In this document: positions 1 to 8,286 of the stretch, one piece after another
How the letters are laid out: the number at the start of each line of letters is the position of its first letter
Position numbering within the stretch: the stretch's first letter is position 1
Source of the DNA: Nodosilinea sp. LEGE 07298
Lineage (GTDB): Bacteria > Cyanobacteriota > Cyanobacteriia > Phormidesmidales > Phormidesmidaceae
Assembly: GCF_015207265.1 (NCBI RefSeq)
Contig: NZ_JADEXE010000034.1
Coordinates: forward strand, 1-36,805
Direction: 5' to 3'
DNA: 36,805 bases
Made by a program: the position numbers and the translations under genes
The notes under the pieces: generated by a model
The model's input: only the letters and a program-made list of their open reading frames with translations
Databases searched by the model: none
What the model was told of the DNA's origin: nothing

Positions 1-28
1 GTCTAGCTCCCCTGCTCCCCCACTTTCC

Positions 29-1708
29 CTAAGCCTTCTCCAACTGCCGGAAATCCAGCTGCCGATGAAACCAATACTGGTAGCCGCTGATGCTGGGCTG
101 CATCGCCACCGACAGCTTGGGCTGCACCAAGGGCACCCGAGGTACCTCCTGCCAAGCCATCCCAATGAAATCCTTCACACTTTTCTCGTATTCCAGATTG
201 CCCGGTTCTGAGGCCAGGGCTCCCTCAATCAGCTTGTCCATCTCAGGATTTTTGTAGGAGCTGCCGTTAAAGGTGGCATCTTGCCCGTGGTAGGCATAAA
301 AGAAGAAGTAGTCGGGGTAGTTAAGCCAGCCACCAAAGTTATTGACAATCATCGGACGGCTCTTTTCCACCAGCACCGAGCGGAAGTTAGCGTTAGGCAC
401 CTTCTCAATGTTGACCTTAATTCCCAGGTCCGCCAGGGATTCTTGAATCAGCACTACCGCCGGTTCGCCCCATTCCTTCGTGCCCATGTCAAAGGCTAGG
501 GTCGTCTCAAATCCGCTAGGGTAGCCCGATTCGGCCATTAGCTTTTTGGCCATCGCCATATCGGTCTTATAGGGGGTAGGCTGCGGCCACTCCACTGAGT
601 CTGGCTCAAACTTGCCGGTACCGTACATGGGCACCGCCTGGCCGTACAGCGCCGTATCCATAATCGCCTCGTAGGGGATGGCGTAGGCCACCGCCTGACG
701 CACCTTGACATCGGCAAAGGGGTTTTCTTCGCCCTTCAGCTCTGGGTTGGTGTGCATATCGACGGAATAGAGGCAGTTCTCAATTGGTGTTGAGACCATG
801 GCGAACTTATCCATCGCGGCCAGTTCTTTCTGGTCTTTTTCCGACAGATCGAAGTTGATATCAATATCGCCCTTCTCCAGCAGAGCACGGCGGTTGCCAG
901 CTTCCGGCACGTTGAGCACAATCACTTCTTGGATCTGCGGTAGCGGGCCAGACTTCCAGTCGTCAAAGCGCACCAGGGTAATCCGCTCATTGGGCTTAAA
1001 CTCACTCACTGTATAAGCGCCGCTGCCCGCATCGTTGTTGTTCAACCACTCAGCCCCCCAGGGGTCTTCTGCGGTGAGGTGGGGCTTCACCAACTCAGTA
1101 TTGATCACCACCGGAATTGGAACGGCCATGTCGATCATGGTCAGCTTGTCGGGGCGCAGAAACTTGACTCTAAAGGTATGGTCGTCTACCACCTCAAACT
1201 GGTCAGGGTTTTCTAGGGCACCCGCCTTCATTTGAAAGGTAGGAAAACCACCGATCGACACCGCCCGGTCGTAGGACCACTTCACATCGTTAGCAGTCAC
1301 CGGCGCACCATCGTGGAACGTGGCATCTTGCCGCAGGTTAAAAGTGACAGACATACCGTCTTCGGCCATTTCCCAGCTTTCTGCCAGTTCAGGCTCTAGC
1401 ACCGTGTAGTCATAGGAGATTGTGCCATCGGGCATATCTTTAGTGCCAAAGGTCATCAGCCGGTCATATATCGCCCAGGAAATGCCGTAAGCCGGACGGT
1501 TGGTGCCCACCCGGTGCAGATCTAGGCTGTTCGGGAAGCCTCCCCCCTGCACCATGGTCAGCTTAGCGTCGGAGACTTTGGTCCCTGAATTGGGGGAAGC
1601 GGCTGAATCAGAGGAAGACGGCTTTGAGCTACAGGCTTTGAGCCCATTAGCCAGGGTCAACCCGGCGGTTAGACCTAGACTGGTTTTGATTAAGCGGCGG
1701 CGTCTCAT
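29..1708 (-). CDS. ABC transporter solute-binding lipoprotein, peptide/nickel class (SBP family 5)
   Basis: 559 residues. This is the extracytoplasmic binding component of an ABC importer of the oligopeptide/nickel/opine class, and the length fits that family. The N-terminus has four arginines followed by LIKTSLGL, then a hydrophobic stretch and a lipobox-like LKAC with Cys26, so it is probably a lipoprotein and may use the Tat route. A Ser/Asp-rich linker follows, then the family 5 fold with the recognisable segments LAESWEMAEDGMSVTFNLR and FHDGAPVTANDVKWSYDRA. No permease or ATPase gene is visible; they may lie beyond the left edge or elsewhere. The gene upstream on the same strand (1900-2298) is an allophanate-hydrolase-C-domain-like protein, which hints at an N-containing ligand, but that is inference. 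The ligand cannot be read from the sequence. Confidence 0.9.
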   Translation of the reverse strand: MRRRRLIKTSLGLTAGLTLANGLKACSSKPSSSDSAASPNSGTKVSDAKLTMVQGGGFPNSLDLHRVGTNRPAYGISWAIYDRLMTFGTKDMPDGTISYDYTVLEPELAESWEMAEDGMSVTFNLRQDATFHDGAPVTANDVKWSYDRAVSIGGFPTFQMKAGALENPDQFEVVDDHTFRVKFLRPDKLTMIDMAVPIPVVINTELVKPHLTAEDPWGAEWLNNNDAGSGAYTVSEFKPNERITLVRFDDWKSGPLPQIQEVIVLNVPEAGNRRALLEKGDIDINFDLSEKDQKELAAMDKFAMVSTPIENCLYSVDMHTNPELKGEENPFADVKVRQAVAYAIPYEAIMDTALYGQAVPMYGTGKFEPDSVEWPQPTPYKTDMAMAKKLMAESGYPSGFETTLAFDMGTKEWGEPAVVLIQESLADLGIKVNIEKVPNANFRSVLVEKSRPMIVNNFGGWLNYPDYFFFYAYHGQDATFNGSSYKNPEMDKLIEGALASEPGNLEYEKSVKDFIGMAWQEVPRVPLVQPKLSVAMQPSISGYQYWFHRQLDFRQLEKA

Positions 1709-1855
1709 GGCAGTTTAGGGGTGTAGGTCAAGGCAAAGAATAAACTTCGCTGTCGTCTTTCAAGAAACAGTAAAAATCACTACAATCTATCAAGAGACTA
1801 GCTGAAGCTTGTCTAAAAGTTAGGATTCAAACTACCTTTAGCCCCAGTAATATTT

Positions 1856-1888
1856 CGGGAAGAAATCGGGAAGAAATCGGGAAGATTA
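1856..1888. repeat. Three tandem copies of an 11-base unit
   Basis: The unit CGGGAAGAAAT occurs twice exactly (1856-1866, 1867-1877) and a third time with a changed end (1878-1888). It lies between the stop of the 1900-2298 gene and the start of the 29-1708 gene, both on the minus strand, so it falls in the presumed 5' region of the binding-protein gene. It could be a regulator-binding array or simple slippage; nothing here decides between them. Confidence 0.75.
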
Positions 1889-1899
1889 TTCCTCAAAAA

Positions 1900-2298
1900 T
1901 TAATTTGCCAAGACCTTTTTTTGGGCTGTGTAGGCTCGCCACCCGCTGTAATGGGTAATCTCCGTTTGACCCTCACACAAAATTGGCTCTCCCAGCACCC
2001 CCAGCACTTCTTCTCCGTTGCTCAGCTTGACCTTACCGATGGAGAGCCCTGGCGGCTCTTGCTGCAACACCTGGGTTAAACCTTCTGCTGGTATAGCCCA
2101 GACCTCTAGGGCTACGGCGGTGCCGCCCTCGCTGACGCGCACCATGGCAGGGTGTACATCGCCAATGGACCAAATGCGATAGTTAGGGGTCGTGGTCGCC
2201 TCATAGAGAAATGTAGCCCCCGCATTTAAGAGGTTGGCGTTCAGTTCTAGACCACGCATGAGGGTGCCGTTGACGGCTAATTTAAGCAGCTCAGTCAT
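1900..2298 (-). CDS. Allophanate hydrolase C-terminal-domain-like protein (stand-alone)
   Basis: About 132 residues from ATG at 2298. I prefer this start to one 33 bases upstream because GGAA precedes it at a sensible distance. The pattern LMRGLELNANLLNAGATFL, then YRIWSIGDVHPAMVRV, VALEVWAIPAEGLTQVLQ, and GIGKVKLSNGE-type text ending in a Trp/Tyr-containing tail resembles the C-terminal domain of allophanate hydrolases (AtzF type), which has a gamma-glutamylcyclotransferase-like fold. In whole enzymes this domain acts downstream of the amidase domain; here there is no amidase domain. Its neighbour is an SBP family 5 binding protein on the same strand, and it diverges from the histidine kinase gene with only 65 bases between. 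Role unknown; family assignment from remembered patterns, moderately sure. Confidence 0.7.
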   Translation of the reverse strand: MTELLKLAVNGTLMRGLELNANLLNAGATFLYEATTTPNYRIWSIGDVHPAMVRVSEGGTAVALEVWAIPAEGLTQVLQQEPPGLSIGKVKLSNGEEVLGVLGEPILCEGQTEITHYSGWRAYTAQKKVLAN

Positions 2299-2363
2299 AC
2301 TGTTTTTCCAAACATCAAAGCTATGCAACAATAAGCATTCTTGCAGATTACTTCAATGACTTA

Positions 2364-4145
2364 ATGTCTGGCCGCTCCCGTTATCTTCCTGCCGCACTTA
2401 TCTTGGGCCTGGGGCTGGGCACAACCCTGGTCGCCACCGTTTGGGTCGGTCGGTGGGAGCGGCTGTCTCGTCAAAACGAGTTTCAAAAGCAAATTAATAA
2501 CCTGACGACCGCACTACAGCGCACCACCAATCGCTACAACGAGCTACTGCTGTCGATGGGCGACTTATACGCCGCCAATGACCACGATGTAACGGAGCCA
2601 GCGTTCAGTCGGTTTGTGCAGCGGGCGATCGCAACCTATCCTGGTATTCAGGCCTTGGAGTGGGCACCCCTGCTGAGCCAGCGCGATCGCACCACCTATG
2701 AGCAATGGCTACAGGCAAAAACCGGGCGACCTGGCCTGGGCATTACCGAGCGCAACGAAGCCGGTGAATTGGTGCCAGCTTTGGAACGCAGTAGCTATGT
2801 GCCCGTCACATTTTTAGAGCCTTGGTCAACCAATGAGGCCGCCTTAGGCTATGACCTCGCCTCTGACGGAACTCGCCGCATTGCCCTACAGCGGGCCAGG
2901 GATACGGGGGAAAAAGCCGCTACGGGTCGAATTCAACTGGTGCAAGACAGGGCCGAAAACCAGTACAGTTTTTTGGTATTTTTACCGGTGTACCGCCAAC
3001 CCGCTCGCAACGTGGCCAGACGGCGGCAGCTGCTGCTGGGCTATATTTTGGGCGTATTTCGGGTCGCCGATGTCGTAGAAGAGTCGCTGGCTGATTTAGA
3101 TAACGAGATCGATTTTTACATTTTGGATCAGACGGCTAGGGTCAATGAGCAACTGCTGGGTTTCTATGATGCAGAGACACAACGTGTAGTTTCTGATGTG
3201 GGTAAAGCAGTGCAGGTTCCCTCGGGGGGCGCTACGCGATTGCCCACGCGATCGCGCCTTAACCCAGCCTCCTTTTGCGCTACCGGGCTCCACTGCACGG
3301 CGACCATAAGCCTAGGTCAGCGGGAATGGCAGCTTTTGTTTCTACCGCCTCGGTACCCCTCTCCACCCTGGGCCGCGATCGCAACAGCGATAATTGGGCT
3401 CTTAATCACAACGATTCTGCTGGTTTACCTAACGCGCTGGCAGTCGGAGCTACGGCGCAGCCGTGAACTCAGCGACCTAAAACTGCGCCTCTTTTCTATG
3501 GCATCCCATGAGTTGCGCACACCCCTCAGCGTCATTAGTGTTTCCGCACAATCCCTAGGCACCAATCGAGACAGCCTGTCTCCCCAGCAGCAGACAACAA
3601 CGATTGAGCGGATACAGCTGGCGGCCCGACGCATGGGGCAACTGGTTGAGGATATTTTGATGCTGACTCGGGCCGAGGCCGGCAAACTGGAGGTCAACCC
3701 TGAGATTTTAGAGCTGGGGTTCTTTTGTCGCCAGGTCTGCGATCAAATTCAGCTACAGCCCGGCCAAGCTCTTGTACTAGAGGGCAGCGACATCGAGACC
3801 AAGGTCTATTTCGATAAAAAGCTGCTGCACTCAGTGTTAACAAACTTGTTATCCAACGCAGCAAAGTATTCTCCGCCACATTGCCCCATTCGCCTGGTGG
3901 TCACAGCTACAGCTGACAACTGGATATTTCAGGTGATTGACCAGGGTATGGGCATTCCGACAGCGGCCCAGGAAAAAGTGTTTGAAGCGTTTTATCGCGG
4001 CGCTAATGTGGGTCAGGTCCAGGGAACCGGGCTGGGGTTAGCGGTCGCAAAAACCTGTACAGAACTGATGGCAGGACACCTGAGCGTTGAAAGCGAGCCC
4101 CCTAACGGCACCTGCATCACGGCAACGTTGCCCAGGGTGCATTAA
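2364..4145 (+). CDS. CHASE-domain sensor histidine kinase
   Basis: 593 residues. Membrane sensor kinase of a two-component system. A first membrane segment (residues about 7-29) is followed by an extracytoplasmic CHASE-like region (about 60-250) with the motif TYPGIQALEWAPLL and a conserved FLEPWSTNEAALGYDL-type segment. A second membrane helix spans about 335-357. The cytoplasmic part has the H-box SMASHELRTPLSVI with phospho-acceptor His382, then the ATPase with N-box LLSNAAKY (about 494-502), G1 DQGMG (526-530) and G2 GTGLGLA (554-560). CHASE domains sense small ligands; the ligand here is unknown. The likely partner is the response regulator at 4176-4850, which faces it tail to tail with 30 bases between. 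Confidence 0.95.
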   Translation: MSGRSRYLPAALILGLGLGTTLVATVWVGRWERLSRQNEFQKQINNLTTALQRTTNRYNELLLSMGDLYAANDHDVTEPAFSRFVQRAIATYPGIQALEWAPLLSQRDRTTYEQWLQAKTGRPGLGITERNEAGELVPALERSSYVPVTFLEPWSTNEAALGYDLASDGTRRIALQRARDTGEKAATGRIQLVQDRAENQYSFLVFLPVYRQPARNVARRRQLLLGYILGVFRVADVVEESLADLDNEIDFYILDQTARVNEQLLGFYDAETQRVVSDVGKAVQVPSGGATRLPTRSRLNPASFCATGLHCTATISLGQREWQLLFLPPRYPSPPWAAIATAIIGLLITTILLVYLTRWQSELRRSRELSDLKLRLFSMASHELRTPLSVISVSAQSLGTNRDSLSPQQQTTTIERIQLAARRMGQLVEDILMLTRAEAGKLEVNPEILELGFFCRQVCDQIQLQPGQALVLEGSDIETKVYFDKKLLHSVLTNLLSNAAKYSPPHCPIRLVVTATADNWIFQVIDQGMGIPTAAQEKVFEAFYRGANVGQVQGTGLGLAVAKTCTELMAGHLSVESEPPNGTCITATLPRVH

Positions 4146-4175
4146 TCGAGCGATCGAGCGATCGCCGAGCAAGCG

Positions 4176-4850
4176 TTAGCAGACCGTCAGCCGGTAGCCT
4201 AGTCCGTGAATGGTTTCAATAAAATCGCGGGGAGCCCCAGCTTTACAGAGCTTCTGCCTAAGCGCCTTCAAATGGGCCTTAACCGTCTCCTCGCCCGGAG
4301 GATCTTCCAGGCACCAGATCGACTCCAGAATGAAATGACGGCTCAGCACTCGGCGTCCGTGACGCAGCAGCAATTCCAAAATGGCAAATTCCTTGGGCGT
4401 CAGGCGAATGGGCATGTCTTGATAGGTCACCTCATAGGTGGTGGGGTTGAGCCGCAAAGCTTCCCACTGTAGGGCGGTGGGTGGTGCCAAGTGCCCGCGC
4501 CGCAGCAGGGCACGAATTTGGGCAATCAGTTCGGAGAGGTCGAAGGGTTTAACCATGTAAGCGTCTGCCCCGGCATCGAGCCCGGCCACTTTGTCAGAAC
4601 TGGTATCGCGGGCCGTGAGCATTAGCACCGGGGAGGCAAAGCCCTGCGATCGCATGCGCTGGCACAGGGTCAGGCCATCTAGGTGGGGCAGCGTGACATC
4701 CATCAGCATCAGGTCGTAGGGCAACAGGGCCATTTGCTGCCAGGCTAGTTCGCCATCGTGGGCAACATCGACGGTGTACCGCTGGGCTTCTAAGGCTTCA
4801 GATAACGATGCCGCCAGGAGATGATCGTCTTCGACCAACAGGATTCGCAT
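4176..4850 (-). CDS. OmpR/PhoB-class response regulator
   Basis: 224 residues. The receiver domain (1-120) has acidic residues Glu7/Asp8/Asp9, phospho-acceptor Asp51 in LMLMDVTLPHLDG, conserved MLTA and the Lys of YMVKPF. The winged-helix DNA-binding domain (about 130-222) ends with the characteristic KAHLKALRQKL and IETIHGLGYRL segments. It would act as a phosphorylation-controlled transcription factor. The adjacent CHASE histidine kinase converges on it, so the two are probably a cognate pair transcribed from separate promoters, an inference from adjacency. An inverted repeat upstream (4912-4926) could be an autoregulatory site. Confidence 0.95.
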   Translation of the reverse strand: MRILLVEDDHLLAASLSEALEAQRYTVDVAHDGELAWQQMALLPYDLMLMDVTLPHLDGLTLCQRMRSQGFASPVLMLTARDTSSDKVAGLDAGADAYMVKPFDLSELIAQIRALLRRGHLAPPTALQWEALRLNPTTYEVTYQDMPIRLTPKEFAILELLLRHGRRVLSRHFILESIWCLEDPPGEETVKAHLKALRQKLCKAGAPRDFIETIHGLGYRLTVC

Positions 4851-4911
4851 GGTTGAACAGCCTCTTCAATATCAGTCTTGAGCGGCGGCGATCGCGGCTA
4901 CGGTAGACTGT

Positions 4912-4926
4912 TTCACTGATAGTGAA
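4912..4926. promoter_or_regulatory. Perfect inverted repeat upstream of the response regulator
   Basis: TTCACTGATAGTGAA is a perfect 6-base inverted repeat around a 3-base centre, about 60 bases before the response-regulator start. OmpR-class proteins more often bind direct repeats, so this may instead belong to another dimeric regulator. The only basis is symmetry and position between two divergent genes (4176-4850 and 5099-5770). Confidence 0.35.
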
Positions 4927-5098
4927 GGGATCGAGACTAGTGTGTTGTAGTGCTCAATACAGTGACCTCCTGCATTGGGTAGAGGCTTTTCTAACCATCA
5001 CCTTCTACCTTTAGCGGGTTAGGGCAACAGCAAGTTCCTGTCCATAAAGATTTACAGTTTGGTCAGTTGTAGCAGTTATAGGACAGATTGAGCACCGC

Positions 5099-5770
5099 AT
5101 GATTATTGTCCACCACCTGAATAATTCGCGATCGCAGCGCATTCTCTGGCTATTAGAAGAATTGGGCCTAGAGTACGACATCAAGTATTACGAACGCGAC
5201 CCCCAAACGATGCTAGCTCCCGCATCGCTGCGTCAGGTTCATCCCCTGGGTAAGTCTCCCGTCATTACCGATGGTGCGCTGACCTTAGCAGAGTCTGGGG
5301 CCATCATTGAGTACCTGGTCGAACAGTATGGCAACGGTCGTTTGGCCCCGCCAACCGGCACCCCAGAGCGGCTGTGCTACACCTACTGGCTGCACTATGC
5401 CGAGGGCTCTGCCATGCCGCCCCTGCTGCTAAAGCTAGTCTTCGATCGCATCGAGCAGCAGCCAATGCCGTTTTTCATCAAACCGATTGCCAAATTGATT
5501 ACAGGCCGCACCAAAGACTCGTTCATCATGCCGCAAATTACGCAGCACCTCAGCTATTTAGAAGCAGAGCTGGCCCAAAGCCCCTGGTTTGTTAGCAACG
5601 ACTTCACCGCCGCCGATATTCAAATGAGCTTTCCCATCGAAGCCGCAATGGCCCGAGGCGGGTTAGAGGCTAACTATCCCCGGCTGCTCGATTTCTGCGA
5701 TCGCATTCACGCCCGCCCAGCTTACCAACAAGCCTTAGAGCGGGGTGGCCCGTACCAGTTTGCCAACTAA
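5099..5770 (+). CDS. Glutathione S-transferase family protein
   Basis: 223 residues, normal length for a cytosolic GST. The N-terminal thioredoxin-like domain contains HHLNNSRSQRILWLLEELGL, with a Ser/Asn-rich active-site region, then LGKSPVITDGALTLAESGAI, which holds the cis-Pro and the ES pair that contact glutathione in this family. The all-helical C-terminal domain has FTAADIQMSFP, the conserved Asp-containing N-capping region. It is expected to conjugate or reduce electrophiles with glutathione in the cytosol; the substrate cannot be inferred. It stands alone, divergent from the response regulator and followed by a 529-base gap. Confidence 0.92.
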   Translation: MIIVHHLNNSRSQRILWLLEELGLEYDIKYYERDPQTMLAPASLRQVHPLGKSPVITDGALTLAESGAIIEYLVEQYGNGRLAPPTGTPERLCYTYWLHYAEGSAMPPLLLKLVFDRIEQQPMPFFIKPIAKLITGRTKDSFIMPQITQHLSYLEAELAQSPWFVSNDFTAADIQMSFPIEAAMARGGLEANYPRLLDFCDRIHARPAYQQALERGGPYQFAN

Positions 5771-6299
5771 GGCGACAGCGTAGACAGGCGTAACCATGCC
5801 CTATTGTTGATTGTTACTCCTGCGCTGAAAGTAGCTTTTAACCCAGTGTTAACTATCATTTCATCGATGGGGATCGCTCATTTGAGGGAGGTATATTGAA
5901 TGTGGAGCTGAGCAGGCTCCCCTGGCAGATCAAACAGCCAATTGTCCACACACAAGAAGGAGTGAAAGCGCTGTTAAATTTACATCTGTCTCGTCTAAAC
6001 GGCAGCACCCAAGGCATTGTTCAACCCTTCCTGAAGTAGTCAAAAGGGAGTTTAAGGGTTCAAACGTTTATGCTCGCTAGAGCATGAATTGAGTTCCCAA
6101 TCTCCATAAAGGCTCGACGTAATGTAGGAAGTTCTTTGAATAATAAATTGGGTGTTGTTGCATTTAAACAACGATTGAGACCTAGCCAGGTTCCTCTGCG
6201 TTAAACTACCTTTTTTGCTTTCAATACTTTTAGGTTGCCTCTGTTGTTGGGGTCGGCGGTTTGCTAGAGTCGGTGGGGTAACCTTCCGCTAGTGTCTCT
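5771..6299. other. 529-base intergenic region with two hairpins
   Basis: No long gene is visible. The region holds the candidate small ORF at 5896-6039, a hairpin at 6067-6088 (ATGCTC/GAGCAT with four loop bases, extended by T-A and T-G pairs) and a second hairpin at 6154-6172 (GTTGTT/AACAAC). Neither is followed by a T-run. This could be a small RNA locus or a long leader for the Ap4A phosphorylase gene; I cannot tell which. Confidence 0.5.
5896..6039 (+). CDS. Candidate small ORF, about 45-47 residues
   Basis: A short open frame starts at TTG 5896 or GTG 5902, after a strong Shine-Dalgarno-like GGGAGG at 5886-5891. It ends at TAG 6037-6039. The product would be mildly basic with the segment VELSRLPWQIKQPIV and end in VQPFLK. 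I do not recognise it. The case for coding rests on the ribosome-binding site alone; start codons are non-ATG and length is near chance. It lies in the otherwise empty 5771-6299 region, followed by a hairpin at 6067-6088. Confidence 0.25.
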   Translation: MNVELSRLPWQIKQPIVHTQEGVKALLNLHLSRLNGSTQGIVQPFLK

Positions 6300-7211
6300 A
6301 TGGCCCATTCCCCTGAGGCCGGGCTGGCCCCCGGTGACCTCTGGCGCAACATTCAGCAGCAAACCCGCCATGCCCTCGATCGCGGTGCCCTACAGCCCAT
6401 CGACACCCGCTACGAGTTTGTCGAACAGGGGGGGATGCGCTTTTTAGTCAGAATTTTGGCCAATCTGACCCGCAAGGAAAAAGCCGACCTGGTGCAGCAG
6501 GCGCAGCAGCAGGCCGGTAAGCCAGCAAATCCGTTTTTGCCCTATGACCCAGACTTGTTTGTGGCCAACCTGTCGGCGACTCACCTGTGCTTGCTGAATA
6601 AGTACAACGTGGTTGACCACCACATTTTGATCGTCACCCGCGCTTTTGAAGACCAAGACACCTGGCTTACCCTGGCCGATTTTGAGGCCCTGGCTACTTG
6701 TATGGCCGACATTGACGGGCTGGCCTTTTACAACGGTGGTCGTCGAGCCGGGGCCAGCCAGCGCCACAAGCACCTACAGCTGGTGCCCCCGCCGCTTTGC
6801 CCCGATCGCAGCCCTCTGCCCCTAGATACCGTGATTGCCGCGATCGGCGATATGGTTGAGGCCGGTGGTCCGGTGCGATCGCCCATTCTGCCCTTTCATC
6901 ACGCCATTTTGCCTCTGACAGAGCAGGCTGCTCCCAGCGGCAAAACGCTGCTTGAGGCCTACCGGGCGCTACTGACCCACCTCGGCGCTGACTGGCACCA
7001 GCCACCCGAAACGTTGCCCTACAACCTGCTAGTCACCCGCCGCTGGATGATGGCCGTAGCCCGACAGCAAGATCACTACCAGTCGATTCCGGTGAATTCG
7101 TTAGGGTTTGCCGGGTCGCTGCTGGTGAAAAATTTAGAGCAACTGGAGCTGCTGAAGGCGCTAGGGCCGATGACGGTACTTGAGCAGGTGGCGCGGGGTG
7201 AAGGTGGGTGA
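6300..7211 (+). CDS. ATP adenylyltransferase (Ap4A phosphorylase)
   Basis: 303 residues, the usual size for Ap4A phosphorylases of the APA1/APA2 type. It splits diadenosine tetraphosphate with phosphate, giving ATP and ADP. The HIT-superfamily active site shows as SQRHKHLQLVP, with His156, His158 and Gln160; His158 is the expected nucleotidylated residue in this family. A second conserved part, HHILIVTRAFEDQ, precedes it, and YNLLVTRRWMMAVAR is the typical C-terminal block. Housekeeping control of dinucleoside polyphosphates is the expected role. The gene starts at ATG 6300 and is followed after 89 bases by an SPFH gene on the same strand. Confidence 0.92.
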   Translation: MAHSPEAGLAPGDLWRNIQQQTRHALDRGALQPIDTRYEFVEQGGMRFLVRILANLTRKEKADLVQQAQQQAGKPANPFLPYDPDLFVANLSATHLCLLNKYNVVDHHILIVTRAFEDQDTWLTLADFEALATCMADIDGLAFYNGGRRAGASQRHKHLQLVPPPLCPDRSPLPLDTVIAAIGDMVEAGGPVRSPILPFHHAILPLTEQAAPSGKTLLEAYRALLTHLGADWHQPPETLPYNLLVTRRWMMAVARQQDHYQSIPVNSLGFAGSLLVKNLEQLELLKALGPMTVLEQVARGEGG

Positions 7212-7300
7212 GTAGGTAGGGATTTAGCTCATTTTGGGAAGAACTCGGTACACTTGGGGGTAGAACAGGTTTACTCAACTTTTAGTCCTGAGGGCTAGCC

Positions 7301-8173
7301 GTGCCGTCGATTATCGGAATTTTGGCGCTAATCATCATTGGTTATACCGTGGGTTCGGTGCGCATCATTAACCAGGGCACTGAGGCCCTGGTCGAGCGAC
7401 TGGGGCGGTACCACCGCAAGCTCAAGCCGGGGCTAAATTTTATTGTGCCGGTGCTCGACTACATTGTTCTGCGTGACAGCGTGCGCGAGCAAATTCTGGA
7501 TGTCGATAAGCAGGCAGCAATTACGAAAGACAACGTGTTTCTAGATGTCGATGCAGTAGTGTACTGGCGCATTCTAGAACTGGAGCTGACCTACTACGCG
7601 ATCGAGAATGTCGAGCAGGGTATCGAAGAATTGGTGATTACCACCCTGCGCTCGGAAATCGGCAAGATGGAGTTCGAAAAGACCTTCTCCTCGCGAGATG
7701 AGCTTAACCGGGCACTGCTGTCTCAGCTTGACGAAGCCACTGAACCCTGGGGTGTAAAGGTAACTCGCGTGGAGGTGCAGGAGATTACGCCCCCCGATGA
7801 GGTGCGGCGATCGATGCAGCTACAGCAGGCAGCAGAGCTGAAAAGCCGGGCTACGGTGCTCGAAGCTCAAGGGGAGCAGGAGGCCGCCATTAAACGGGCC
7901 GAGGCCACGGTGCAGTCGATTCAAATGCTGTCGGGGGCGTTGGCCAATCGCGGCGATACCGGTGACATTCTCAACTATTTGCTGGCCCAGCGCTACGTAG
8001 AAGCCAACGAAAAGCTCGGGGGCAGCGAAAACTCTAAGATAGTGTTCATGGATCCCAAGTTTTTGAGTGAGGGGTTAGTTGAGCTGATTCAAACCGACAC
8101 CACCACCCCGAAGTCTGATACCCCCAAGGCTAGCGACAGCTCGGGCGACTTTCCCAGCCGCCAGCGGCGCTAG
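7301..8173 (+). CDS. SPFH-domain membrane protein (stomatin/paraslipin type)
   Basis: 290 residues from GTG 7301; GAGGG lies 7 bases upstream. One N-terminal hydrophobic segment (residues about 3-20) anchors the protein. The SPFH domain follows, with the stomatin hallmarks INQGTEALVERLGRYHRKL, LKPGLNFIVPVLDYI, RDSVREQILDV and TKDNVFLDVDAVVYWRI. A coiled-coil-prone segment rich in Ala/Glu (about 185-215, LQQAAELKSRATVLEAQGEQ) precedes the C-terminal tail. Stomatin-like proteins form oligomers in membranes and influence membrane protease or channel function. No NfeD or protease partner is adjacent. The C-terminal Thr/Ser-rich tail is likely disordered. Confidence 0.93.
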   Translation: MPSIIGILALIIIGYTVGSVRIINQGTEALVERLGRYHRKLKPGLNFIVPVLDYIVLRDSVREQILDVDKQAAITKDNVFLDVDAVVYWRILELELTYYAIENVEQGIEELVITTLRSEIGKMEFEKTFSSRDELNRALLSQLDEATEPWGVKVTRVEVQEITPPDEVRRSMQLQQAAELKSRATVLEAQGEQEAAIKRAEATVQSIQMLSGALANRGDTGDILNYLLAQRYVEANEKLGGSENSKIVFMDPKFLSEGLVELIQTDTTTPKSDTPKASDSSGDFPSRQRR

Positions 8174-8286
8174 GCTGCATCAATTAGATGATCGCTGAGA
8201 ATTCGGCATCCTACAGGTAAGCTACGGCAGCAAGGCTACAGCAGAAAGAACCCACTAGAATAAAAGACTGTGCTCTTACTGCTGCT

